The notes under the pieces are model-generated. The model saw nothing but the letters and a program-made list of their open reading frames with translations. It was not told where the DNA came from and ran no database searches. Of a stretch of DNA of 24,625 nucleotides, positions 1 through 7,469 are shown piece by piece; position 1 is the stretch's first letter; every line of letters starts with the position of its first letter. The stretch is taken from NCBI GenBank assembly GCA_043800545.1, contig JAZDMW010000074.1, positions 1 to 24,625 on the forward strand, in the 5' to 3' direction. The DNA comes from 1-14-0-20-39-34 sp043800545 (lineage in GTDB: Bacteria > Patescibacteriota > Patescibacteriia > Magasanikbacterales > UBA922). Position numbers and translations under genes: made by a program.

Positions 1-429
1 AGCGGGAGAGAAAAAGAAGGAAACAAGCACGACACCAAACCATGCATCAAATACCCCTTCTGCATAACGTATTTCATTTGGATATTCAGACAAATATGAC
101 AACATGACAATATCTTTGTCATGTGGATACGGAAAATGAACTGATGAATAAAAAAGATTATTCTTTCCTTCTTCTGAATCAAGATAAAATTTCTGAAAAG
201 AACCATCAGGAAACTTGGCTGAGACAGTAACATCCCAATCAAAATCTCGTTCCATGATAACACCATATAACCATTCCCCTTGATACGCATATTTCAAGCG
301 CCAATAAGAAGAAGAAAGCCACAAAGGAATAAAACAAATGGTTATTATTATAAGCAAATATTTCCACCATTTATGTTCATTTATTCCCTCTATTACTTGC
401 TCAGGAGTCTCTGATACCATTTTACTCAT
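1..429 (-). CDS. Partial membrane protein, DUF3592-like layout (3' end beyond window)
   Basis: An open frame of 143 codons runs from an ATG at 429 off the left edge with no stop. The N-terminus is hydrophilic, then one strongly hydrophobic segment (about residues 24-40, rich in Ile/Leu with two Trp nearby), a roughly 80-residue polar extracytoplasmic stretch, and a second hydrophobic segment (about residues 128-140) where the window ends. The order TM, polar domain containing a 'sxxxYPNEIRYAEG' segment, then TM resembles the DUF3592 protein at 2208-2930, so it may be a diverged paralogue; this is my reading, not a database match. It starts one base after the TAG stop of the methyltransferase, so it is surely the next gene of the same operon. 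No Shine-Dalgarno is visible. A second in-frame ATG lies at 420. Function unknown. Confidence 0.7.
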   Translation of the reverse strand, partial: MSKMVSETPEQVIEGINEHKWWKYLLIIITICFIPLWLSSSYWRLKYAYQGEWLYGVIMERDFDWDVTVSAKFPDGSFQKFYLDSEEGKNNLFYSSVHFPYPHDKDIVMLSYLSEYPNEIRYAEGVFDAWFGVVLVSFFFSPA

Positions 430-430
430 A

Positions 431-970
431 CTATCTTTTTACCTCGGTATTATACAGAATTAATCCTCTGTGATACTCCCCTGCTTGGAAATCTTCTTGA
501 AGTGCAAATTTATTTTCTTTTGCCCATTTTTTTATTTCTTCAAAATCAATGAAGCGATGTTCATCTGGGCCAAAGTGAAGTCCTTTTTTATTCCAATCAA
601 TGACGACCAATCGCCCTTTTTCTTTGAGAAGTTTGGATATATTCTCAAGAATAGCATTTTTATTTTCTGACTGTACTAATACATTGACAAGAAAAGCAAT
701 ATCCAAAGAATGTGGAGGAATCGTGATAGCATTCTTTTTCTCCATATCTGCCCACACAAAATGAACATTGATAAGAGACAGATCCTTTACTCTCTTTTCC
801 AAATCATGAAGATCATCCTTCAAAATATCTACAGCGTACACCACTCCTCTATCACCAACAATTTTTGATGCTGGGAATACGATATGTCCATTTCTTCCAC
901 AACCAAAATCTGCGACATGCATCCCTGCATGTAATTGAGACTTCTCAAAAATTGTTTGTACTTCGAGCAT
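431..970 (-). CDS. Class I SAM-dependent methyltransferase
   Basis: Encodes 179 residues from the ATG at 970; the open frame extends further upstream but only through the preceding gene, so this start is preferred. Motif I, VADFGCG at residues 19-25, is the glycine-rich SAM-binding loop, and the acidic end of the next strand follows at AVDI (Asp 48). The later strands 'LDIAFLVNVL' and 'GRLVVIDW' are those of the Rossmann-like UbiE/Methyltransf_11 fold. The substrate cannot be told from sequence. The gene sits between a small membrane protein and a truncated membrane protein, with gaps of 10 and 1 bases, so translation is probably coupled. Ends with TAG. No Shine-Dalgarno precedes the start. 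Confidence 0.88.
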   Translation of the reverse strand: MLEVQTIFEKSQLHAGMHVADFGCGRNGHIVFPASKIVGDRGVVYAVDILKDDLHDLEKRVKDLSLINVHFVWADMEKKNAITIPPHSLDIAFLVNVLVQSENKNAILENISKLLKEKGRLVVIDWNKKGLHFGPDEHRFIDFEEIKKWAKENKFALQEDFQAGEYHRGLILYNTEVKR

Positions 971-980
971 AAAAAATAAA

Positions 981-1214
981 TTAAAGACCAAAGAGTCTTC
1001 CAAAAATAGAGAGAAACATATCTCCAAGCGCGCCAGTAGCGAGAAGAACCGCTCCGACAATGAATGTAAGCCCAACGAGTTTATAGAACATACGAGTTCC
1101 CATATGTTCTTCTGCCCAAGCACTCGTACCCAAATTTTGCACAAACCATTCTGTCTTAATGACCATAAAAAAACCAAAAGCGACAGCCCCTATTCCTACT
1201 ATATATTTTAGCAT
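981..1214 (-). CDS. Small two-TM membrane protein
   Basis: A 77-residue protein with two hydrophobic segments (about residues 4-20 and 45-65) separated by a short polar loop containing 'WAEEHMGTRMFYK'. It lies 8 bases after the SIS-domain isomerase gene and 10 bases before the methyltransferase, in the same orientation, so it is almost certainly in that operon. Small proteins of this layout are common beside sugar isomerases in CPR genomes as far as I recall, but I do not recognise a family and give no function. No Shine-Dalgarno; the leader is AT-rich. Ends with TAA. Confidence 0.75.
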   Translation of the reverse strand: MLKYIVGIGAVAFGFFMVIKTEWFVQNLGTSAWAEEHMGTRMFYKLVGLTFIVGAVLLATGALGDMFLSIFGRLFGL

Positions 1215-1222
1215 ATATTTTT

Positions 1223-2194
1223 TTACTCTGAAATAAGTTTTTTAAATTCCTCCACCATGGGAACTTGCTCAGATTCCAGTCCATACTGTTCTGCTATTGA
1301 GACAGCTGTCCAATCTGCTAACAAAAGCGAAGAAAATATTTGTTCATACACTGTATTTCCTCCAATTTCCACTTCCTCCACAGGGAGACCTCTATCCATA
1401 TAGAGTTGTTTCAGAACTGTCATTCTTTGCAATACTTTTTTATGATCATTTCTATCTCGAAGAAAAATAAAATAAAAATTCTGAGAAAGAGACTTACTTG
1501 CATCCTTCACATCAAAACCAGTCATTTCATTGTGATTCAATTCTGGGAATACATTACAAAATGCTGGAATTTTTCCAGTTTCATTCAGTTTTATTTTCCA
1601 ATTATATGCAAGAGCAGAATGTGAAGCTGATGCATATATCACCGGAACTTTATTATATATTCTCTCTCCGAGTGCTTTTCCAGCTCCTTCAAACGAATCT
1701 GGATCAAGAGTGGAAGAAAGCTTGGAAGATTCCTGAAGCATGTCTTCTCTCCCAAGTATTTTCATAAGAGCACGGATACTGAATCCAAGCGCACTGCGTG
1801 GTTGTATCCCCGTGTTTGAAAGTTGTATATATGGAATGGCATCTTCTTTTGCACGTTCAATTAAGGCTCCGCCAACGGCAATTACCGCAAGAGGCAATCC
1901 TTTTTCTTTTGCTTCATCGTATGCTTCTAATACCTCTTCTGTATTTCCAGAATAGGAACTTGCAATAATAAGACTCCTCCTCAATTTTTCTTCACTCACT
2001 TTTGGCAAACCATAATTCATATGTATGGTGAGATCAAGAGTAGAATCAATTTCTTTGAGGATATCTGCAGACAAGTGTGATCCTCCCATTCCAATAAGGA
2101 TGGATGCATCATATTTTCCAAGTTTTTCTGCATTCTCTACACTTGGCTCATACGCAAATTGTTCTCTAAATTTTCTAATAGCATCTTGCATCAT
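1223..2194 (-). CDS. SIS-domain bifunctional phosphoglucose/phosphomannose isomerase
   Basis: A 323-residue protein with two SIS (sugar isomerase) domains. Visible motifs are GMGGSH (residues 35-40), SSYSGNTEE (79-87, the phosphosugar-binding loop), RSALGF (133-138) and ELNHNE (218-223), the last carrying the Glu/His residues used for ring opening and proton transfer in the PGI/PMI family (TIGR02128-like). It should interconvert glucose-6-phosphate or mannose-6-phosphate with fructose-6-phosphate in the cytoplasm. Length is normal for the short archaeal/CPR form of the enzyme. Starts ATG-ATG (2194 or 2191) 13 bases after the DUF3592 gene; no Shine-Dalgarno. Whether both sugars are substrates cannot be decided from sequence. 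Confidence 0.88.
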   Translation of the reverse strand: MMQDAIRKFREQFAYEPSVENAEKLGKYDASILIGMGGSHLSADILKEIDSTLDLTIHMNYGLPKVSEEKLRRSLIIASSYSGNTEEVLEAYDEAKEKGLPLAVIAVGGALIERAKEDAIPYIQLSNTGIQPRSALGFSIRALMKILGREDMLQESSKLSSTLDPDSFEGAGKALGERIYNKVPVIYASASHSALAYNWKIKLNETGKIPAFCNVFPELNHNEMTGFDVKDASKSLSQNFYFIFLRDRNDHKKVLQRMTVLKQLYMDRGLPVEEVEIGGNTVYEQIFSSLLLADWTAVSIAEQYGLESEQVPMVEEFKKLISE

Positions 2195-2207
2195 AAAACA
2201 ATATTAA

Positions 2208-2930
2208 TTACCAGGCTTTTAAATATTCAGGGGGAAGAAAAGAAAGATCCACCATATACCTCTTTGGTTTTTGCGGATCCATGTACAATTCCAAGTCTTT
2301 TCCAACAAGAATCAAATCTGCTGGATTCTTCCAGATATTTGCACTCTTCCATTCTTTTTCCACTTGTGTCAGAGGATCCTTTCCAACGACGAGTAAATAA
2401 AATGGATGTTTATTTCCAACTTTTACATTTCTATTTATAAGTATCTCTTTTACCTTCACAGGAACACGAATTCCACGCATTTTCAATTCCTCCATTTTCT
2501 TTTTGTTATACTGCAACCATGAAGAAGACATGATTCCAAAGATAATCAAAAAAATACTGATCAGAAATACAGGAACAAGCAAAGGCAGATACATCGTCTG
2601 AAATTCACGTATTCTTGCATCATTTGGATTAAGCGGATTATACGCAATCCGAACTTCCTCTCCAACATCAAAGGCAATATCTGATGAAGAAAAATCTGTC
2701 TTCAAATCAATGACTTCCCCACTCTTCGAAGAAAAACGTACGACTGGGGAATAATTTTCACCATCATCTTCTGTTTTGACAATTCTATTTTCTATTACTG
2801 TTCCTGTTGTATTTTCTGCATTTTTGAGGAATGTATAATTCTCATATGCAAACCGTATACCAAAAAATGCTATAAGAAGAGCAATAAAAATGAGTATTTG
2901 TCTTTTGTCTTTCATACTATTCAAGTCCAA
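2208..2930 (-). CDS. DUF3592 domain-containing membrane protein
   Basis: A 240-residue protein with TM segments near residues 10-28 and 113-135 flanking an extracytoplasmic domain. That domain has the DUF3592 pattern: 'TGTVIENRIV', 'YSPVVRFSSKSGE', then 'GEEVRIAYNPLNPNDARI' just before the second TM. A C-terminal 100-residue region rich in basic and hydrophobic residues follows. The family has no known biochemical role. Its start overlaps the end of the glutaredoxin gene by 14 bases, which points to translational coupling. Ends with TAA; the next gene starts 13 bases later. Confidence 0.85.
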   Translation of the reverse strand: MDLNSMKDKRQILIFIALLIAFFGIRFAYENYTFLKNAENTTGTVIENRIVKTEDDGENYSPVVRFSSKSGEVIDLKTDFSSSDIAFDVGEEVRIAYNPLNPNDARIREFQTMYLPLLVPVFLISIFLIIFGIMSSSWLQYNKKKMEELKMRGIRVPVKVKEILINRNVKVGNKHPFYLLVVGKDPLTQVEKEWKSANIWKNPADLILVGKDLELYMDPQKPKRYMVDLSFLPPEYLKAW

Positions 2931-3174
2931 GCTCAGACTTCAATGTTCCTTTTATATGCATGGTAGCAATATCGTCAAAACTTCCTAAGTACTTTTCTCC
3001 AACAACAATGACTGGCACGGCTTGTACATTATATTTTTGTACAATCTCATCGCGAAGCTCTGGATGTTCTTCAACATTTATTTCCTCAAATTCAACACCA
3101 AGTTGTTCAAAAAGCGCCTTTGCCTTCTTACAATAAGGACAGTAAGTCGTAGTATATATTTTTACATTTGCCAT
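2917..3174 (-). CDS. Glutaredoxin-family thiol oxidoreductase
   Basis: An 85-residue thioredoxin-fold protein with the active site C12-P-Y-C15, the dithiol motif of glutaredoxin/NrdH-like reductases. The cis-proline region 'AVPVIVVGEKYLGSFDD' and the preceding 'EINVEEHPELRDEI' helix are typical. It would reduce disulfides in the cytoplasm, for example on ribonucleotide reductase, though the partner is not indicated here. It is the first gene of the minus-strand run that continues to the left edge and is preceded by a plausible promoter at 3203-3231. No Shine-Dalgarno. Ends with TAG inside the start of the next gene. Confidence 0.9.
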   Translation of the reverse strand: MANVKIYTTTYCPYCKKAKALFEQLGVEFEEINVEEHPELRDEIVQKYNVQAVPVIVVGEKYLGSFDDIATMHIKGTLKSELGLE

Positions 3175-3202
3175 ACAATAATAAATTATGATTACTGGAA
3201 TT

Positions 3203-3231
3203 ACTATATCATAGCTCCCCTGAAGTGGAAA
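3203..3231 (-). promoter_or_regulatory. Putative promoter of the glutaredoxin operon
   Basis: On the minus strand TTTCCA, a 17-base spacer and TATAGT, with an extended -10 TG one base upstream of the -10 box. It lies about 30 bases upstream of the glutaredoxin ATG. The -35 match is weak. Confidence 0.45.
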
Positions 3232-3236
3232 GCTTT

Positions 3237-5194
3237 TTATTCATGAGAAAATATATCATCTGTTTTTTTCTCTAAATAAGGAATCATCTGTAAATACTTT
3301 GATTTCTCTTCTTCTGTAACCACAGCATTTTCATAACTCACAGTATATACCCTTCTTTCAATATTCCCCTGAACAATTACTTTTTCATCAACATAATCCA
3401 CATAACCAAGACACTTCAGCATGGAACTATTTGGATGATTCTTTGCAAACAAACTTGTCCCCAAAAATTTATCTTCTGGTATATAGGAACTACTTCCTTC
3501 AAGCATATGAAGAATCGTTGGAGCCACATCAATGTTGCTTGCATACTCTGCGAGTTTTCCACTCTTACCACTCGGATCCACAATCACAAACGGTACTTCA
3601 TTATACCAGTAAAAATTATCTTTTGTTTCTCCTGTAAAATTGTAATACCTATGATCACCATAAATAACAACAATCGTATTCTCTGCCAAACCTTCTTTTT
3701 CCAACTCTGCGAACATATTCTCAATTTGTTTATCTACGAAAGACAAAACCAAAAATATGTTTGTATGCCATATTCATCCAACTCTATTCCCGCTTTCACA
3801 CCACTGTGTATATCCTGTGTATAGAGTGGCAAATCCTTGGCATACTTTTCTTTCATTATTTGTAAGACATCGTCTCCATGAGGAGCATGAGAACTATACC
3901 CAACCACTTGACCAAAAACAGGCTCTGACGAAGCCTTCATGTGGGCAATCAATTCAGAAAGGACAACTCCATCACTTTCTTTTTTCTCGAAATATGGAGA
4001 AAAATACATTTCTTCAAAACCCCATTTTGGCCCGAGACTCTCTCTACTATAAAAATCTGGTTCACTGGCATGCAAATACTGCGTGCTATACCCATATTTT
4101 TCTTGAAGCAAATGAGGAAGACAAAAAAAATCTTTTCCATCTGCTGATTCAGATACGTGTTTTCCCTCTACACTCATCTGGCTACACAAGGTAGAAAATT
4201 CTGCATTAATCGTAGAACAACCATTTGGAATAAAATGTTCTACATGGTAATTTTCTTCAATCAATTTCTTTAAATAAGGCATTGGGGTTGGATTTTGTTC
4301 AAACACCCATGCTGGAACAGACTCTAACTGGTAAAAAATAATATGTGGTTTTGTCGGATATCCAGGCAAAAGAGTTTCTTCTTTTTCTTGCATTACTCCC
4401 AATTCACGAAATACATTTCGGATATGAGAAAAACTCCCAGTTTCTTCTTCACGGTACCATGGATATTTAACAACCTCGCTTGTCGCATCAACACTCTCCT
4501 GGATTTCTTCCTGCGCATATACCGTATCCAGTTGTGGCATGTCTTTTCCAAAAATACCATATATTTCTGCATACACATGGCCTGCATATCCAATATCTCC
4601 AAAATATACTTTGCTATTCCACCATTCTCCCTTTGGAGACAGGACAATATTTTTTGCAAAAACAAATGAAAGTACTTGCAATAACACAAATACGGTTATT
4701 GCAGGGATACGTTTCATACGCAAGGTCTTTGTTTTTTCCAAAGGAACTCCACAAAAAAGAATATCTTGTTTTTCCTCTCCCTTTTTATTTGATCGTATCA
4801 AAAGGATACTCACAAAAAAAATACCGCATACCAATACATACATATACCACGGTATCATATTTACAAAATCCACAAAAAAAGACGGAGTCATGTTGGATTC
4901 TGTAAACCATCCAAGAGAAATACGCAAAAATTTTCCAAACACTTCAAAAACCGCACCATTTACCAATGAAAAAACAAAAAAAGAAACAAGGAATAATTCA
5001 CCGATAACAATCCAAAATATATGCTTGGCAATGCGAAAATACAAAATAAAACCAAAAATACAAGAAAGCGTAAAGAAAAAAGAAAGCCAAGAAAAAGAAA
5101 AATTTAGCAATGAAGAATACAAGGAAAAATACACAATACCAAAAAGAGCAAACAAAGATTGCAAAAAAATTCTATTCTGAAAAATTCTTTTCAC
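3237..5194 (-). pseudogene. LTA-synthase-like phosphoglycerol transferase/sulfatase, frameshifted
   Basis: Two overlapping frames make up one alkaline-phosphatase-superfamily protein. The upstream frame (5194 to 3734, GTG start, 486 codons) has about five N-terminal TM segments and the first half of the catalytic domain, including 'GCSTINAEFSTLCS', which holds the Ser/Thr nucleophile of the LtaS/MdoB family, and 'SSHAPHGDD'. It ends with TAG at about 3734. The other half, with the metal-binding 'VIYGDHRYYN', lies in the -1 frame and ends at 3237. Adding one T to the five-T run near 3751-3755 joins them as ...QTYFLVLSFVDKQ..., which reads through perfectly. The cause could be a real mutation or a read/assembly error. 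An intact enzyme would move glycerol-phosphate units or similar groups at the outer face of the membrane. It follows trpS by 22 bases. Confidence 0.8.
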
Positions 5195-5216
5195 AAATAA
5201 AATAATAAAGAAATGA

Positions 5217-6200
5217 CTAGCGGAGCCCTACAAATTCATGCACCTTTGCGAGTGTATCGTCAGCCACTTCTTGTGCACGTCTTCTGCCTTCATCCAAAAT
5301 TTCAGCAATTTTTTCTCGATGATCCATATACTCTTTTCGTTTTTGACGGAAATCCGCAAAATGGAGAGAAAGAACTTCTATCAAAGCCTTTTTTAAATCC
5401 CCATATCGTATAGAGCCATCCTTTTCTGCTTGAGAAAAAAGAGTGTATTGTTCTTTTGTTCCAAATTGCTTTAACAAAAGAAGAAGATTCGCAACTCCGG
5501 AAGACTTCTCTCCCCCTTCTGTTGCTGTTACAGCTTTTTTAATTTTCCTTTCAATCACTTCTGGTTCATCAGCAAGTTCAATCACATGACCACCACCAAG
5601 ACTCTTACTCATTTTCTTTTCTGGATCCAATAAACTTTTTACCTTTGGGACTTCAGTAAGAAGAGGTTTTACTTCTGCAAAATACTCACCAAAACGGTTA
5701 TTAAACCAACGAGCGGTATCTCTTGTCAATTCCACATGCTGTATTTGATCTTCTCCAACGGGTACAAAATTTCCATGATACAATAAAATATCTGCTGCTT
5801 GAAGTACTGGATAATCCAGAAGACCCATATTAATATTCTTTGCTTGTTTCAAAGATTTATCTTTAAACTGAGTCATTCTCTCAAGTTCTGCAACCGGAGT
5901 AATACAATTAAAAATCCATCCCAATTCTGTATGACCTGTAACATGGGACTGTACAAACAATGTTGTTTTTCGAGGATCAATTCCTGCAGCTAAAAGTTCT
6001 GCAACGGTTCTGGTTACTTGTGCACGTCTCTCTTCTGCCTCCATATTTCCAGCGAGGGCATGAAGATCCGCAATAAAAATATACATGGTATATTTTCCAC
6101 TATTTTGGAGATCCACCCAATTTTTTATAGCACCGAGATAATTTCCTAAATGTAAATTCCCTGTTGGTTGAATACCTGAGACGATAACTGGCTTAGACAT
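5217..6200 (-). CDS. trpS: Tryptophanyl-tRNA synthetase
   Basis: A 327-residue class I synthetase that charges tRNA-Trp. The HIGH-equivalent is in 'PTGNLHLGNYLGA' (residues 12-24), the ATP/tryptophan-site motif GEDQ is at 149-152, and KMSKS is at 196-200. Length is normal for bacterial TrpRS. A good promoter lies at 6235-6263 and no Shine-Dalgarno is visible before the ATG. It shares a 5-base gap between -35 boxes with the divergent small gene at 6335. Ends with TAG, 22 bases before the GTG of the frameshifted LTA-synthase-like gene, which is probably co-transcribed. Confidence 0.96.
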   Translation of the reverse strand: MSKPVIVSGIQPTGNLHLGNYLGAIKNWVDLQNSGKYTMYIFIADLHALAGNMEAEERRAQVTRTVAELLAAGIDPRKTTLFVQSHVTGHTELGWIFNCITPVAELERMTQFKDKSLKQAKNINMGLLDYPVLQAADILLYHGNFVPVGEDQIQHVELTRDTARWFNNRFGEYFAEVKPLLTEVPKVKSLLDPEKKMSKSLGGGHVIELADEPEVIERKIKKAVTATEGGEKSSGVANLLLLLKQFGTKEQYTLFSQAEKDGSIRYGDLKKALIEVLSLHFADFRQKRKEYMDHREKIAEILDEGRRRAQEVADDTLAKVHEFVGLR

Positions 6201-6234
6201 ACAAAAAAAAGTTAATTATTCCTAATTCCTCTTT

Positions 6235-6263
6235 ACTGTACCATTTTTAGGGGATTTTTACAA
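6235..6263 (-). promoter_or_regulatory. trpS promoter
   Basis: Minus strand TTGTAA, 17-base spacer, TACAGT, with TG one base upstream of the -10 (extended -10). The -10 is about 35 bases upstream of the trpS ATG. Confidence 0.6.
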
Positions 6264-6268
6264 TATTA

Positions 6269-6297
6269 TTGACAAAAACACAAAAATTTGTTAGCAT
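6269..6297 (+). promoter_or_regulatory. Promoter of the small gene at 6335
   Basis: TTGACA (6269-6274), 17-base spacer, TAGCAT (6292-6297). The same TTGACA-AAA-type -35 recurs before most small genes in this window. The -35 is only 5 bases from the -35 of the divergent trpS promoter. Confidence 0.65.
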
Positions 6298-6334
6298 ACA
6301 AACTGTCGCAATCACGCGACTTGGAGGTTTTTCC

Positions 6335-6607
6335 GTGGAACAACGGGAGCACGAGGCGATTCTGAGGTACGAGACGATTCTTCAGCGGTTGTCAGATGCA
6401 ATTGTTCCTCCTCCTGAGAGTGAGGCTACACCTCCCGAGGAAGAAGAACTCCTTGATTGGTGCGAGGCACTCTCGAAGATGAGGAAGAAGATTCCTGAGG
6501 AAACCCACATGGCCGTCACGGGAACCCTGCAGGCCCTCGCCGTAGAATGCGAGTCCTCGTCGGTGAGACGCGCCATCAACGACACCATCGCCAGCCTCGA
6601 ATACTAG
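6335..6607 (+). CDS. Small acidic hypothetical protein (GC-rich class)
   Basis: A 90-residue protein starting at the GTG at 6335, chosen because TTGGAGG ends 7 bases upstream; the open frame reaches back to 6269 but that part is the promoter. The sequence is acidic and looks helical, with a Pro/Glu-rich linker (PPPESEATPPEEEE) between two charged segments and a C-terminal helix. No signal peptide or TM. No recognised family. Composition is markedly more GC-rich, with many CTC, GAG and GCC codons, than flanking trpS and the glycosylase gene. It has its own promoter and its own GC-rich terminator (6651-6683), so it is a single-gene transcription unit between divergent and convergent housekeeping genes. 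Ends with TAG. Confidence 0.65.
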   Translation: MEQREHEAILRYETILQRLSDAIVPPPESEATPPEEEELLDWCEALSKMRKKIPEETHMAVTGTLQALAVECESSSVRRAINDTIASLEY

Positions 6608-6650
6608 CCCTACTCGTACGTACCCACAACAACTATCGCCCACCCGTAAG

Positions 6651-6683
6651 CCGGGAACGCACACTTGCGAACCCGGTTTTCTT
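6651..6683 (+). terminator. Rho-independent terminator of the small gene at 6335
   Basis: Stem CCGGG/CCCGG, a symmetric A-A internal loop, then CGCA/TGCG around a CACT loop, followed by TTTTCTT. Confidence 0.75.
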
Positions 6684-6715
6684 ATATAAAAATATTTTTT
6701 ATTCTTTAGTATATT

Positions 6716-7369
6716 CTATTGAATCTGTGTTTTAAAAATCCAATCAATATCTTCTCTTGCTATTTGTATATTTCTCATTCCCTGACCAACAGGATAATAT
6801 ACTGGAAATATTTTATAATTATTTCCGTAAATTTCAATTATCTCGCTTTTCTTTCTATACTCTGAAACCTTTATATTTTTTTCTAATAAGACAGAACTTA
6901 CTTGATTTCCAAACGTAACAATTATTTCAGGCTTTATTTCATGAATTTCCTGTTTAAATAATTCTCTATATTTTTTAAAAACATCATTTGATAAAGCACG
7001 TGCATCAATTTGAGTTGCCTTTGATAAATTCGTAATATAAATAGAATTATCACTTACTTGTTTATATACTTTTTCAGAAAATTCATAATCCCAATCTTGA
7101 GGTTTTCTAATATTTATCTCTCGAATAAAATCTTCACTGAATAATCCTAAATTATAAAACATATTCCAAACCTGTTTCGTACCTATCCATGGCGCTTTTA
7201 TCCCCTTCCAACTTTTATTTGAGGCAACATTCCGTGCTGTTGGATTCATAAATACGAAACATATTTTTGGATGATCAAAATTTCCACCACCACAGATAGC
7301 ATCTAAATTTTTATCACCATATATCTTCTGTAATTTATCGTATTCTTCAAACAAAGAGGAAATTAACAT
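6716..7369 (-). CDS. Uracil-DNA glycosylase family protein
   Basis: A 217-residue protein. 'ICFVFMNPTARN' (about residues 36-47) corresponds to the uracil-binding loop of the UDG superfamily, usually GEAPG or similar. 'PEIIVTFGNQV' is the central strand, and 'YPVGQGMRN' sits where the family has its C-terminal HPS-like loop. It would excise damaged bases from DNA, although the departures from the canonical loops leave the specificity open. It is notably AT-rich even for this genome and is transcribed from its own promoter at 7398-7426, separated from RNase J by a terminator. No Shine-Dalgarno. Ends with TAG. Confidence 0.75.
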   Translation of the reverse strand: MLISSLFEEYDKLQKIYGDKNLDAICGGGNFDHPKICFVFMNPTARNVASNKSWKGIKAPWIGTKQVWNMFYNLGLFSEDFIREINIRKPQDWDYEFSEKVYKQVSDNSIYITNLSKATQIDARALSNDVFKKYRELFKQEIHEIKPEIIVTFGNQVSSVLLEKNIKVSEYRKKSEIIEIYGNNYKIFPVYYPVGQGMRNIQIAREDIDWIFKTQIQ

Positions 7370-7397
7370 ACGTATTCATAACTTTTATATATCATAT

Positions 7398-7426
7398 AAC
7401 ATACCAATGTTTTTCATATTTATCAA
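7398..7426 (-). promoter_or_regulatory. Promoter of the uracil-DNA glycosylase-like gene
   Basis: Minus strand TTGATA, 17-base spacer, TATGTT, with TG one base upstream of the -10. Confidence 0.55.
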
Positions 7427-7442
7427 ATGATGTGTTATTAAA

Positions 7443-7469
7443 AGAAGGCCTTTCGGCCTTCTCTTTTTT
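7443..7469. terminator. Terminator after RNase J
   Basis: Eight-pair stem AGAAGGCC/GGCCTTCT with a four-base loop (GAAA on the minus strand). The T run is longer on the plus strand (TCTTTTTT) than on the minus strand (TTTAAT), but the position just past the RNase J stop suits the minus-strand gene. Confidence 0.65.

Noticed and set aside
3209..3236. Inverted repeat AGCTTTCC/GGGGAGCT between the LTA-synthase-like gene and grx
   Set aside because: As minus-strand RNA it pairs with two wobbles but has no T-tract, and it overlaps the likely grx promoter, so I do not call a terminator.
3740..3760. Programmed -1 ribosomal frameshift in the LTA-synthase-like gene
   Set aside because: The junction has no X-XXY-YYZ slippery heptamer in the correct phase and no obvious downstream stem-loop; a lost T is simpler.
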